Origin: CAINVV01 sp031432175
Lineage (GTDB): Bacteria > Bacteroidota > Bacteroidia > Bacteroidales > Prolixibacteraceae
DNA: 64,000 nt
Direction: 5' to 3'
Assembly: GCA_964358545.1 (NCBI GenBank)
Contig: CAYHQN010000006.1
Location: forward strand, 1 to 64,000
The stretch's first letter is position 1, and every line of letters starts with the position of its first letter. The position numbers were made by a program, and so were the translations under genes. Below, one piece after another: positions 18,227-27,070 of the stretch. The notes under the pieces are model-generated. The model saw only the letters and a list, made by a program, of their open reading frames with translations. It had not been told where the DNA came from and did no database searches.

Positions 18227-20284
18227 TCAGATGTTGAATGTAACAGACAGGATGGCTGATCTGCCATATCCATTTACCCCAGAGCCGTGAAACCTGTAAT
18301 CTTTGTTGAATAGGTTCTGGAGACCCAGGTCTAATTTAATGAACCGCATTGCATAGCTGGTATTGATATTAAAAATATTCCACCCAGGAGTGCCGCCAGG
18401 GGGAATCCTGTTATCATCTTTATCCCCCGCAGCCAAGCGATCTTGTTTCCCCGCAGCCTGCCACTCAAGGTTAATCCACCAATCTTTGAGCTTATACTCC
18501 ACTGACAGACGGACGAAAAGTGGCGGAATACGTCTTACTGGTTCGTTTTTTGTCATATTCTGGCCATAAGTGTATGTCATGCTGCCACTAACCAGCCACG
18601 ACTTACTTAGCTCGATATCCCACGCCGTTTCGGCACCCTGGATAAAAGCGCGTTCAACATTCTCTTTCTGATACACCGGATAACCCTCAATGCTATCACC
18701 AACAATTTTGTTGCGCACAATTAAGTTATATAACTCGTTGCGGTATAGGTATATTTCTCCCCTGAATTTCCGATCCTGAAATTTATACCCGATCTGATAC
18801 TGAAATGAATGCTCGGGCTTGAGGTCAAAGTTTGGCGTTTCGTACCTGAAATCAACAATCCCTAATGTACCAAGATCATCAATATTTGGCGCCCTGAAAC
18901 CTGTATTGATCGAAACAAACAGATTGGATGTTTCATTCAATTTTCTTAGTATACCTAAATTACCTACCAGTGCTGAAGGAGTTAGTTTTGTTATACCCAG
19001 GGTCTCATCCGCTACTTTATTTATAAATATATTATACCTTGCCCCGGCTGTGATGTTCCACTTCTGCAGACCAAATGTGTGCAGACTAAATGCAGCAAAA
19101 CTGGTCATCGTGGCCCCATCCGGATATAATCCACGTTTTGAAACGGCTCCATCTGTCAAAATATCTCTGTCGTTGCGGATGCTGCTAACCAGATCGTTGT
19201 ATACTTCGATCCCATTGTTCGCCGACCAGCCATTCCTGTCAGATGTTAATACTTCCGCCGAAAAGGCGAACGAACGCACTTTATCATTCTCGGTGCGTAA
19301 GACAGAAGAGCCATTCTTGCGAAGCTTTCTGCCTTCCTCGTTTTGCTGGTAAGAAGCAGTAACTACTGCAGATCTTACTAAACCGGTATTGAGCGTTTGA
19401 TTAAGCCTTAGATAGGCCAGATCCCGTTTTTGGGGATCCATTTCATTAACAGCATAATTTTCAAGGGCCATTTTATGAAAAACCGGCACATGGCTTTGAT
19501 GTATACGCTGGTATGCCATGGTGAGGCTGGATGATCGCGATAGTGATATCTTCCCTTTCAGATCGAAATCAAGTTCCCTGTAGCCGGTAGGGGTTTGTCT
19601 GCCTGTAGTATCCCCACCTACCAGGTCGCCAAAATTCCGCCAGGTAGTTCCGGCGCTGAAAGCAATTTTTTCATTGCTGTAATTTATATTGCCACGCAGA
19701 CTTTGCTCCATACCTTGAGTTGCAAGCCTTGTAAGCAGCATGCTTTCCCATGTTGATTTTTCAGCATTCACTAGTTCACAGCTGAATGTCTGTACCGTTC
19801 CGCCTATGGCATCAGAACCATATTGCACAGAACCGCCACCGCGCAGTACCTCTATTTTTTCGATGCCAAAGAGATCAATGGTATTAAAATACTGATTGGG
19901 CCCATAACGCACCGTAGCATTACTGAGCCTGATGCCATCAACAAGCAAAAGGGTTTGGTTGCCGGTTAATCCCCGCAGGAAAGGAGATCCACCACCATGA
20001 TTGGTCTTCTGTACAAATACACCGGGTGTCAGCAGAAGTGCTTCAGGAGCCGTACGTAATTGAAACTTCTGCATCGTTTTGTCATCGATTACCCTGATTG
20101 CTTCGGGGGTTTGTAACTGGGGTGACCCATATCTGTTGGCTGTGACCACTACCTCTGTAAGCGTCTGGGATGCCAGCGAATCCAGGTTTGAATTGTAGGC
20201 AATTTTCTGGGCAAACACCAATCCGGTGAAAGAAGACAAGAACAGTGAACAGAAAATTTTAATAGAAATATTTATCTTTTCCAT
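18227..20284 (-). CDS. TonB-dependent outer-membrane receptor
   Basis: This 685-residue receptor has a signal peptide (about 1-26, ending VFAQ), a TonB-box-like stretch TEVVVTANRYGS at about 43-54, a plug domain (DGIRLSNATV and VEVLRGG-type motif IEVLRGGGSVQYGSDAIGG near 145-165) and a beta-barrel ending in the aromatic-rich strand ILSVTFNI. It lacks the N-terminal carboxypeptidase-regulatory domain and a SusD partner, so it looks more like a cobalamin, haem or siderophore receptor than a SusC glycan importer. The ligand cannot be read. It would depend on the Ton complex encoded at 54.7-57.7 kb or another one. Confidence 0.92.
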   Translation of the reverse strand: MEKINISIKIFCSLFLSSFTGLVFAQKIAYNSNLDSLASQTLTEVVVTANRYGSPQLQTPEAIRVIDDKTMQKFQLRTAPEALLLTPGVFVQKTNHGGGSPFLRGLTGNQTLLLVDGIRLSNATVRYGPNQYFNTIDLFGIEKIEVLRGGGSVQYGSDAIGGTVQTFSCELVNAEKSTWESMLLTRLATQGMEQSLRGNINYSNEKIAFSAGTTWRNFGDLVGGDTTGRQTPTGYRELDFDLKGKISLSRSSSLTMAYQRIHQSHVPVFHKMALENYAVNEMDPQKRDLAYLRLNQTLNTGLVRSAVVTASYQQNEEGRKLRKNGSSVLRTENDKVRSFAFSAEVLTSDRNGWSANNGIEVYNDLVSSIRNDRDILTDGAVSKRGLYPDGATMTSFAAFSLHTFGLQKWNITAGARYNIFINKVADETLGITKLTPSALVGNLGILRKLNETSNLFVSINTGFRAPNIDDLGTLGIVDFRYETPNFDLKPEHSFQYQIGYKFQDRKFRGEIYLYRNELYNLIVRNKIVGDSIEGYPVYQKENVERAFIQGAETAWDIELSKSWLVSGSMTYTYGQNMTKNEPVRRIPPLFVRLSVEYKLKDWWINLEWQAAGKQDRLAAGDKDDNRIPPGGTPGWNIFNINTSYAMRFIKLDLGLQNLFNKDYRFHGSGVNGYGRSAILSVTFNI

Positions 20285-20307
20285 TTTATAAAAATCTGAT
20301 CACAAAA

Positions 20308-20655
20308 CTAAAAAATGATCTTCATATACCGCGCCATCCAGTAAGGCCAGAGCCAGAAGACCGGTTCCCTTACCTGATGTGGATCTCCGCTCACTGCCGC
20401 CCATGGATTTTTGTCCCAGCGCACGGTGGCTCTTTCACTGGCTGGTGGCAGCACTGTCACTTGTATCTCCTCAAGAATGGGACTTCTGACGATCTGCACA
20501 TCTTCGCGCAGGGTATGGTCGATGTGCCAGTCGACAAGATCGAGGGGTGCATCTCTCAGGAAATCCAGTGCCTGCTGAACGTTAACTTTTTTGCCTGTCG
20601 CCAGTGCATAAGCCAGGTTGTTGATCAGGTTTTCGCCCGACTCCTGGTTCTTCAT
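20308..20655 (-). pseudogene. Probable C-terminal remnant of a larger Bacteroidota protein
   Basis: The 115-residue frame has no signal peptide although its neighbours are secreted, and it reads like the end of a longer protein. Segments such as LRDAPLDLVDWHIDHT, RWDKNPWAAVSGDP and EPVFWLWPYWMARY are dense in Trp, Pro and charged residues, as in the C-terminal region of large carbohydrate-related proteins. I recall similar endings in proteins of several hundred residues but cannot name the family. It sits 35 bp after the GH127-type gene and 23 bp before the TonB receptor, with no room for the missing N-terminal part. It may be a decayed gene, or a small stand-alone protein. Confidence 0.45.
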
Positions 20656-20690
20656 CTTGATATTATTGATAAAGATGGTTTCTGAAGAGG

Positions 20691-22535
20691 TTATCTCTTT
20701 TCAAAATTGAACCACAGCTGAACATTGGCCGGATGCCCATAGGTAACTTCCGACATGGGCCGAAGCGTCACATTCCCGGGAGTGTAATAACCCTCGTGTT
20801 TGTAGGGAAGGATCACATAGCCCTCTGCCAGATTGGAAATCGGATTCATTTTTTGAGCGGCAGGGGAAATTTCAATACCTTTTGGGGATAGATAGATCAC
20901 ATTTCTTCCGGAGGGTTCAGCCAGAAATGAGGAGTTTGTTCCTTCATCAGCACTCAAAAGGTACGGACCATATTGCAAGGCGGCTTTTTTGAGTGAGGCT
21001 GGCATCTCATCCAGCGAATAGCTTTGCCTGTTGGGAGTAGTCAGCTTAACCTGATAATCCAGTCCGATTTTAAGTTGGTCCCCGGTTTTCCATACACGGT
21101 CGATGACCAGGTAACTATTTTCATTTTTGCCGATGATTGTCTTTCCATTGAGTGAGAAGGTGACATTTTTGGTCCAGGAAGGAATCCTAAAGGCTAGCGC
21201 TGTTGCACTATTTTTAGAAGTGTCGATTTTTAATGTGAAAGAGGAAGAGTTGGCTGCATCTTTGGAAAGGGTAAAAGCCAGATCGCTATCTTTGTATTTT
21301 GCATGGGCATAGAGGTTAACCTTTTTGATGCGATTTTCAGCAGTAACGATGATTTTTTTTGCCTCCAGCATCGCCTGCAAACCGTGGTAATCGCAGCACC
21401 ACCAGCATCGTCCGGCCGAGGTGGCCACCTCAAATCCGAAATTTTTGCTGATGGGGTGACTTCCGAAATCGCCCGAATCAAACTGGTTGTACATCATTTC
21501 GTTGTAGAGGCAATATTCTGCCTCCTCGAGGTACTTTATTTTTCCCGTAGCTTTCCAAAGTTCTAGTCCCACCATGATAAAATCGGCCTCAGAGCATCCT
21601 TCGTCCCTGGAACCAGGTTTGCCTCCTCCGGCATCAAAGAACTCAGGAACACCTCCGGAGATCAGAAAATCAGGGGCATCCAACACCTGCTGGTATACCT
21701 TTTCTACATAATCAAGATGCTCTTTCGCTTTGGTGGCCTGGTACAACCGCATCACGCCGAGCAGGGTGTTTAAAAAGCCATGACTGTGCTGGTTCCCCAG
21801 GGATGGCAATAGCGGGTAGATGGAGCGCGCCGTTGCCAGGTAGTTTTTATCGGATGTTGCTTCATACAACTTTACCATACCATCGGTGATTTGGGTAAAA
21901 CAGATGTATCCCATGGCTCCCATGGTCTTGAACCTCTCGACAACCTCCTTTTGGGTGCAGCTTCTTGCCGTTTTGAGCATGAAGTTTCCCAGTTTGATGG
22001 CAGACTGAAGGACAGCAGGGTCTTTGCTAACGGCGTAATAGTCCATCAAACCGGTCAGAAGTCTGCCATTTCCCCACAAGAGGGCCATGTGGAGACCTTC
22101 CAACTTCATCGGGTCGTCAAAATTAAGCTGATCGTTACCGAAACGTCCGTCTGGTTTTTGGGTCAGAATGATTTTGGTAGCCAGATCATGCAGGTTTACC
22201 GGATTTCCGGGTACCCGGATTCTGGAGAATGCGCTCAGGTAACGACCACACTGGTCGCCGCTGAACTCCGTGAACCGCCGGGCAAATTGCGGATCGAGCG
22301 TCACGCAGGCCAGGATAAAATCTTCCGTGAGCCTGGGATCGTCGCCAAAAGCGATCCTGTCGGTGATCATTTTGATACGGGTTTCCAATTCGTCGTTGAA
22401 TGGATTGGATTTAAGATTCTTTCCTTGGTTTTCTGAGGAAATTAATAACATTTTGTTTCCGGGGGATGCGGATTGAGACCAGCCACAAAGCATCCCTCCC
22501 GACAACAGGAGTGCAAAGAAGAATTTTTTAAGCAT
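20691..22535 (-). CDS. GH127-type (DUF1680) beta-L-arabinofuranosidase-like protein
   Basis: This 614-residue secreted protein has a signal peptide (about 1-20, ending CGWSQ) and an (alpha/alpha)6 barrel. Key segments are GDQCGRYLSAFSR near 95-107, DEGCSEADFI near 311, and GRCWWCCDYHGLQAM near 375-390. The Cys-x-x-Cys-Cys cluster and upstream Glu correspond to the zinc/cysteine site of GH127-type enzymes, in which a cysteine is the nucleophile. A C-terminal beta-sandwich follows (about 420-614). It probably removes beta-L-arabinofuranose or a related sugar from plant-type glycans. Exact family (GH127, GH146 or an uncharacterised DUF1680 branch) is uncertain. Confidence 0.8.
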   Translation of the reverse strand: MLKKFFFALLLSGGMLCGWSQSASPGNKMLLISSENQGKNLKSNPFNDELETRIKMITDRIAFGDDPRLTEDFILACVTLDPQFARRFTEFSGDQCGRYLSAFSRIRVPGNPVNLHDLATKIILTQKPDGRFGNDQLNFDDPMKLEGLHMALLWGNGRLLTGLMDYYAVSKDPAVLQSAIKLGNFMLKTARSCTQKEVVERFKTMGAMGYICFTQITDGMVKLYEATSDKNYLATARSIYPLLPSLGNQHSHGFLNTLLGVMRLYQATKAKEHLDYVEKVYQQVLDAPDFLISGGVPEFFDAGGGKPGSRDEGCSEADFIMVGLELWKATGKIKYLEEAEYCLYNEMMYNQFDSGDFGSHPISKNFGFEVATSAGRCWWCCDYHGLQAMLEAKKIIVTAENRIKKVNLYAHAKYKDSDLAFTLSKDAANSSSFTLKIDTSKNSATALAFRIPSWTKNVTFSLNGKTIIGKNENSYLVIDRVWKTGDQLKIGLDYQVKLTTPNRQSYSLDEMPASLKKAALQYGPYLLSADEGTNSSFLAEPSGRNVIYLSPKGIEISPAAQKMNPISNLAEGYVILPYKHEGYYTPGNVTLRPMSEVTYGHPANVQLWFNFEKR

Positions 22536-22548
22536 GTTGGAGGTATTT

Positions 22549-22581
22549 ACACCTTACAGGTTTTCAAAACCTGTAAGGTGT
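22549..22581. repeat. Perfect 16-bp inverted repeat, REP-like
   Basis: Arms ACACCTTACAGGTTTT (22549-22564) and its exact reverse complement (22566-22581) surround a single C. CCTTACAGG-type palindromes are frequent interspersed elements in Bacteroidota genomes. It lies 8 bp after the SDR stop codon and just before the GH127-type start, so it may also terminate the SDR transcript. Confidence 0.75.
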
Positions 22582-22589
22582 TAGCATTG

Positions 22590-23399
22590 TTATTTTATCC
22601 CGTAGTGATCGCGTAAGATTTTGCTGAAGAGCCTTCCAGGTAGGATATATTTTAGAACAACAGCGAGCTTTTGTTCCAATGAGGCAATGATATAACGATG
22701 GGAGGGATTCTTACATTCGACAATGCGAACTAGTTTTTTTGCCAGGATTTTGGGGTCCCAACCTTTGGATTCGTCATTTTCGATGATAGAGAGTGTCTTG
22801 GTGAACTGGGCCTGGTATGGATCACCTTCCCCGGTAGGAGAGAGAAATCCCCTGCGATTGGCCGAATTACTGGTATGGAAATCGCCCGGATTGATTACTA
22901 CTACCTTGATGTTGAATTGTTTGACCTCCATCCGAAGCGCTTCACTGAAACCCTCGATGGCAAATTTTCCGGCTGAGTAGATGCCCTGGTAGGGAAGTCC
23001 CATCAAACCGCCTATGGAGCCAAAGTTGATGATGGTGCCGCCACCCTGTTTGCGCATAAAGGGTAAAATTGATTGGGTTAGCTGAACGAGTCCCAGAAAA
23101 TTGGTGTGCATCTGAAGCTGAATGGTCTCAAAGGGAAGTGTCTCGATGGGTCCGCCAGTATGCATTCCAGCATTGTTGATCAGAACATCGATTCGTCCTT
23201 CGTTTCGAAGCACGGTTTCGACGGCAGTTTTGATTGACTTGCCATCGGTAAGCTCCATCAGTAACTCTTTCACGAGCGGATCGGATCCACCGGCCTTACG
23301 AACCGTTCCATAAACAGTGTGTCCGGCTTTTGCCAGCAACGATGCCGTCTCTTTTCCGAAACCTGAGGAGATGCCTGTGATTAGAACTACTTTTTTCAT
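22590..23399 (-). CDS. Short-chain dehydrogenase/reductase, possible 3-ketosphinganine reductase
   Basis: This 269-residue classical SDR has the cofactor motif GISSGFGKE at residues 8-16, NNAGMH near 76-81, a catalytic Ser in NFGSIGG near 125 and the YSAGK motif near 140. The C-terminus has a hydrophobic patch (VVLKYILPGRLF) that could touch the membrane. Its immediate upstream neighbour on the same strand is serine palmitoyltransferase. The second step of sphingolipid synthesis, reduction of 3-ketosphinganine, is catalysed by an SDR in Bacteroides and eukaryotes, so this enzyme is a reasonable candidate. That role is inferred from context only; many SDRs of this type have other substrates. 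Confidence 0.85.
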   Translation of the reverse strand: MKKVVLITGISSGFGKETASLLAKAGHTVYGTVRKAGGSDPLVKELLMELTDGKSIKTAVETVLRNEGRIDVLINNAGMHTGGPIETLPFETIQLQMHTNFLGLVQLTQSILPFMRKQGGGTIINFGSIGGLMGLPYQGIYSAGKFAIEGFSEALRMEVKQFNIKVVVINPGDFHTSNSANRRGFLSPTGEGDPYQAQFTKTLSIIENDESKGWDPKILAKKLVRIVECKNPSHRYIIASLEQKLAVVLKYILPGRLFSKILRDHYGIK

Positions 23400-23424
23400 A
23401 AGAAGTGCCCCCGGTGCTAAATTA

Positions 23425-23531
23425 ATTTTGGATTTTCGATTTTGGAGTACGCTTAATCAGAATTTCTTCAACATTCCAAGAAAATAACAATGGCGGCGCA
23501 ATCCAAAATCGAAAATCGAAAATCCAAAATT
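23425..23531. repeat. Inverted pair of CGAAAATC-type repeats
   Basis: The left copy (about 23425-23446) and right copy (23502-23531) are inverted versions of a sequence built from CGAAAATC and CCAAAATC units; the right copy has one extra 7-bp unit. The same sequence type recurs at 54495-54626. The element fills the gap between spt and the SDR gene and could form a hairpin with a loop of about 55 nt. Confidence 0.65.
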
Positions 23532-24717
23532 ATTGAATGATTCCCAAATTTTTTGCAGCCTTTGTGATCTTTTCGATAGAGATATCAACCTGCTCTTTTG
23601 TGTGTGTTGCCATCAGGGAGTACCTGATCAGACTGTCCTCTTTTGGTACGCCCGGTGAAACAACAGGATTGACAAAGATGCCGTCCTCCAGCAGTATTTT
23701 TGTGAGCATCAGTGCTTTGTAGTCATCGCGGATGAACAATGGAATGATAGGCGATTCCGATTTGCCGGTATCGAATCCCATCGATTTAAAACCTTTCAGG
23801 GCATAATTGGTGATATTCCAAAGATGTTTAATCCTTTCCGGTTCACTTTCCATGATGTCGAGCGCTGCAAGAACCGTTGCAGTAGATGCAGGAGTCATGC
23901 TGGCGCTGAAAATCAGCGTACGGGAACTGTGTTTGATGAAATTAATGGTATCCTTGTCAGATGCAATAAAGCCTCCCAGTGATGCAAATGATTTGGAAAA
24001 AGTGCCCATGATCAGATCCACACTATCAGTCAGGCCGAAGTGGGATGCAGTTCCGGCACCATTGACGCCAATCACACCAAGGGAGTGGGCGTCATCCACC
24101 ATGATTGTGGCGTTGTATTTTTTAGCCAGTTTCACAATTACGGGCAAGTTTACGATATCACCTTCCATGGAAAATATTCCATCTACGACAATCAATTTGA
24201 TACTGTCCGGGGTACAGTGTTTTAATTTGCTTTCGAGCGACTTCATGTCGTTGTGAGCGAATTTCAGTACCCTGGAGAATGATAGTCTGCTGCCTTCGAT
24301 GATGGAAGCATGATCCAGTTCATCGAGAAGCACGTGGTCGCTTCTGCCTGTTAGTACCGAAACAACGCCGAGGTTAACCTGAAAGCCGGTACTAAAGCAA
24401 AGTGCGCCTTCTTTCCCTGTAAATCTGGCTAATCTTTCTTCGAGCTCAATGTGAATGTCCAGAGTTCCGTTTAAAAAACGTGAACCAGCACAACCGGAAC
24501 CATATTTATCAATGGCTTTTTTTGATGCCTCTTTGATCTTTGGATGGTTGGTCAGACCGAGATAACTGTTCGATCCAAACATCAGGACTTTTTTGCCGTT
24601 AATGGTAACTTCGGTATCCTGATCCGATTCAATAACCCTGAAATAAGGGTAAATGCCTGCCGCCATAATCTTCTGAGGCAGATCAAATTTTGATAGTCTT
24701 TCCTGTAAAATTCCCAC
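23530..24717 (-). CDS. spt: Serine palmitoyltransferase (alpha-oxoamine synthase family)
   Basis: This 395-residue PLP enzyme condenses serine with a long acyl-CoA (or acyl-ACP) to 3-ketosphinganine, the first step of sphingolipid synthesis. The N-terminal FDLPQKIMAAGIYPYFRVIE, the GSNSYLGL and GSGCAGSRFLNGTLDIH motifs, DDAHSLGV (Asp-x-x-His for PLP) and GTFSKSFASLGG with the Schiff-base Lys at about residue 240 match Bacteroidota serine palmitoyltransferases closely. The related 2-amino-3-ketobutyrate CoA ligase and 8-amino-7-oxononanoate synthase are less likely because of the N-terminal and GSGCAGSRF signatures. Translation appears to start at GTG (24717); no ATG gives the conserved N-terminus. 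The SDR gene lies downstream. Confidence 0.88.
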   Translation of the reverse strand: MGILQERLSKFDLPQKIMAAGIYPYFRVIESDQDTEVTINGKKVLMFGSNSYLGLTNHPKIKEASKKAIDKYGSGCAGSRFLNGTLDIHIELEERLARFTGKEGALCFSTGFQVNLGVVSVLTGRSDHVLLDELDHASIIEGSRLSFSRVLKFAHNDMKSLESKLKHCTPDSIKLIVVDGIFSMEGDIVNLPVIVKLAKKYNATIMVDDAHSLGVIGVNGAGTASHFGLTDSVDLIMGTFSKSFASLGGFIASDKDTINFIKHSSRTLIFSASMTPASTATVLAALDIMESEPERIKHLWNITNYALKGFKSMGFDTGKSESPIIPLFIRDDYKALMLTKILLEDGIFVNPVVSPGVPKEDSLIRYSLMATHTKEQVDISIEKITKAAKNLGIIQ

Positions 24718-24749
24718 TTTATTTTCTTCTAAAGTTTATTTTTAGTCGC

Positions 24750-24784
24750 CAAATATAGCAAAAATGCCTAGTGAAACGGCCAAA
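24750..24784 (-). promoter_or_regulatory. Possible Bacteroidota promoter for spt
   Basis: On the minus strand TATATTTG (complement of 24750-24757) fits the TAnnTTTG -7 element, 33 bp upstream of the GTG start. A TTTG (24781-24784) lies 23 bp further up, slightly longer than the usual 19-21 bp spacing, so this is a weaker match than the one at 15721. Confidence 0.4.
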
Positions 24785-24840
24785 TTGGTCTTTGTTTAGA
24801 AAAGCTTGACAGTTTCAAATGCTTATTTATAATCATTCTT

Positions 24841-25095
24841 TTAAAGTTTTACTATCTTCACGAGATTGCCGGCCTTCCTTGAGCTGTAATTGACCTTAAT
24901 ATCTCCCTTTCCTTCTACCAGAAACTGGTATTCCGAAAATCCGTAACTCGGCACAGAAGTATAGATTGTTTCTGGTTTGTGCTCCTGGTAACTGGTCTTG
25001 TACTTGTCGAACGACAGGCCATTTTGAGCCTTAAGACCCACTCCTGCCGCAAGAATAGCCAGAACCAGCAAGTTGCGTAGAACATTTTTTATCAT
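24841..25095 (-). CDS. Small secreted protein of unknown function
   Basis: This 84-residue protein has a convincing signal peptide (hydrophobic residues about 8-20, cleavage near LKAQ at 24), leaving a mature part of about 60 residues. The mature part contains the Tyr-rich phrase TIYTSVPSYGFSEYQFLVEG and ends in basic residues. I do not recognise a family. It stands alone between a hairpin terminator (25198-25231) and spt, on the same strand, so it is probably a separate transcript. Confidence 0.6.
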   Translation of the reverse strand: MIKNVLRNLLVLAILAAGVGLKAQNGLSFDKYKTSYQEHKPETIYTSVPSYGFSEYQFLVEGKGDIKVNYSSRKAGNLVKIVKL

Positions 25096-25197
25096 CTGGT
25101 ATAGTTTGAATGGAAAACCCGGGATGAGTTCGTTTTACAGTATGTGAAAGTAAAAGATAATTTTCGAAAAATCGTCCTCAAACCCACATTATTTTGA

Positions 25198-25231
25198 AAA
25201 ACAAGGCAGAAGGATTCATCTGCCTTGTTTT
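25198..25231 (-). terminator. 13-bp hairpin ending the PqqD/ATP-grasp cluster
   Basis: Arms 25198-25210 and 25219-25231 are perfect reverse complements (AAAACAAGGCAGA and its complement) around an 8-nt loop. The hairpin lies 50 bp downstream of the last gene of the cluster (stop at 25281), with a T/A-rich tail on the minus strand, and marks the likely end of that transcription unit. Confidence 0.7.
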
Positions 25232-25280
25232 CAAAACCCATTCAAACAAAAAGGATCAGTGTAAATTCACTGATTTTTAA

Positions 25281-25937
25281 TTACTTAACAGGGGATTTTA
25301 GATTGACCTCAAGCCACTTGTTTATCAATTGCAATCCGCTTAATGCCGAACTGTCGTTGGGACGAATGATCAACGCCTGTTGAAACAATAATTTCGCATC
25401 TGTATGATTGTTGTTGTTTAGCTTAGCCCAGGCAAGCATAATGACTGAATCATAATCAAGCGGATAAAGATTGACCACTTTTTCGAACAGATTTGTGGCA
25501 GTCTTGTAATCTTTTCTATTAAAATAGATGACGCCAAGCCAGTAATTTGTTGTTGTATTTAAGGGATCGATTTTTAGTATTTCCTGGTATTGCTCTTTCA
25601 CTTTCTCCCAGTTTTCAATAGCGCTCAGGGGCTTGACGCATCCCAGTTTGGCCTCAATGGCGTAGGGTTTTAATGCTATTGCTTTCCTGTAAAAGGTGAT
25701 CGATTCCCCGTACTGCTTTGCCATGTAGTTTAACCAACCCAAACGGATGTTGGAGATGTAATCGTCCTCCTTGAAAACAGGTTTCATCTCTTCAATCGCC
25801 TGAGTATAATTCTTTTGATTTTCCGCAATATAGCTCTTACTGAAAGCCGCTTGCAATTCGGTAATATTTTGAGCCTGCATTGCAAGGGACATCAAAAATA
25901 GTGTCCCTGTTATCCACAATTTTCTTAAAGTTTCCAT
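25281..25937 (-). CDS. Secreted TPR protein, last gene of the PqqD/ATP-grasp cluster
   Basis: This 218-residue protein has a signal peptide (about 1-22, ending MQAQ) and is otherwise built of tetratricopeptide repeats, for example the segment around residues 115-150 with TNYWLGVIYFNRKDYKTATN. It probably acts as a periplasmic protein-protein scaffold. Its start overlaps the end of the upstream beta-barrel gene by 13 bp, so the two are co-translated and likely work together. It is the final gene before the hairpin at 25198. No catalytic motif is visible. Confidence 0.8.
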   Translation of the reverse strand: METLRKLWITGTLFLMSLAMQAQNITELQAAFSKSYIAENQKNYTQAIEEMKPVFKEDDYISNIRLGWLNYMAKQYGESITFYRKAIALKPYAIEAKLGCVKPLSAIENWEKVKEQYQEILKIDPLNTTTNYWLGVIYFNRKDYKTATNLFEKVVNLYPLDYDSVIMLAWAKLNNNNHTDAKLLFQQALIIRPNDSSALSGLQLINKWLEVNLKSPVK

Positions 25938-27070
25938 TTTAGTCCTCCTGAATATGAATATTGATAATAGTAATTATTGTTTGTGCTGTTGCTCATCTTT
26001 TGTTGATCGAATGTAAAATTGCCCAGAACCGACAAATGTTTACCGATGAAATAGACAAGTGAGATTCCCGACCTGAAAAATGATGGGTCCGCAGAATTGT
26101 ATACGTACAGCGAATTAAAAGTGTTGTAGTTTTTGAGATTTCCAAGTGTAATATTTCCTTCCGTCCATAAGTTCTTCGAAAATCTCAGACCGGCTGTCTG
26201 CGAATAGATGGTTCGAAGGGAACCGCTTTCAGACATGCCAACCAATGAACCGGTGAAATAAATATTTGATCTGCCCGGTAAAACTAAACCTGCTTGTAAT
26301 CCCATTTGTTTTGTCAAGGTCGAAGAAGCCTTTAACAATGAAGCATTTGCCTCAAACGTAAAGCGGTTCAGATGGGTGGCCAGGGCAATCAGTCCAAGAT
26401 TTCCGGGAGATGAGATGTTGCCAACATTTGTAAAAAGGTGATGATAGGCACCCTTGATCTGCCAGACTGGGTTCAGATTCCACTTAACGATGGCCACATA
26501 GTCGGGTTGCCTTGTTAGTACGTTGCTGATAATCTGTTCGTAATAGGAAAATCCCTGGTAGAGCGAAATCTTGTATCCCAATTCTGATTGAATCCCAAAC
26601 CGATAGTAGATTTGATCGGAACGGGTTGTCGTCTGATTGGTTTTCATACTAAATTCAGTGTCGATATAGCCGACTGGATTGAACCGTTTGATGCCAAGTT
26701 TTTTTGTCGCTTCAGCCGAAAGGTTACCAGCATAGAACCGTGTATTTTCGGAACCGGAATTTAGGGCAGAATAATAGAGATATTCCCTAGTGAATTCATC
26801 TTGCTGATCAAAAACCAGTGCCTTTTTATATTCAATTCCAGCGGAGGTATAGTCGCCGGTCATAAAATAGGCATAGCCGGCGCGCTGACGCATAAATTTA
26901 GAGTCAACGCCTTCATCGAAAGCAACATTGGTCAGCGTGATCAGTTTGTTCCATTCACCATTCAGGTAATACTGATAAGAGAGGCTATCCGCTTTTTGAA
27001 AGCCCAGTTTGGTCTGGGAGAGCCCAAACAGTGGAAAGAATATATAAATCAGAATTATATACTTGCGCAT
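25925..27070 (-). CDS. TPR-containing outer-membrane beta-barrel protein
   Basis: This 381-residue protein has a signal peptide (about 1-18, ending GLSQ), a short helical TPR-like region (about 20-100: QRAGYAYFMTGDYTSAGIEY), and then about 270 residues with the alternating pattern of outer-membrane strands, ending in the aromatic-terminated strand YSGGLKWKL. The layout recalls YaiO-type proteins (TPR plus barrel), but I cannot confirm the family. It overlaps the urea-transporter/peptidase gene by 16 bp upstream and the TPR gene by 13 bp downstream. The context suggests an envelope channel or assembly factor for whatever this cluster makes or moves. Confidence 0.75.
   Translation of the reverse strand: MRKYIILIYIFFPLFGLSQTKLGFQKADSLSYQYYLNGEWNKLITLTNVAFDEGVDSKFMRQRAGYAYFMTGDYTSAGIEYKKALVFDQQDEFTREYLYYSALNSGSENTRFYAGNLSAEATKKLGIKRFNPVGYIDTEFSMKTNQTTTRSDQIYYRFGIQSELGYKISLYQGFSYYEQIISNVLTRQPDYVAIVKWNLNPVWQIKGAYHHLFTNVGNISSPGNLGLIALATHLNRFTFEANASLLKASSTLTKQMGLQAGLVLPGRSNIYFTGSLVGMSESGSLRTIYSQTAGLRFSKNLWTEGNITLGNLKNYNTFNSLYVYNSADPSFFRSGISLVYFIGKHLSVLGNFTFDQQKMSNSTNNNYYYQYSYSGGLKWKL

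Noticed and set aside
18227..22535. Polysaccharide utilisation locus built on a SusC/SusD pair
   Set aside because: The TonB receptor lacks the SusC-type N-terminal domain, and no SusD-like lipoprotein gene was found anywhere in the window.
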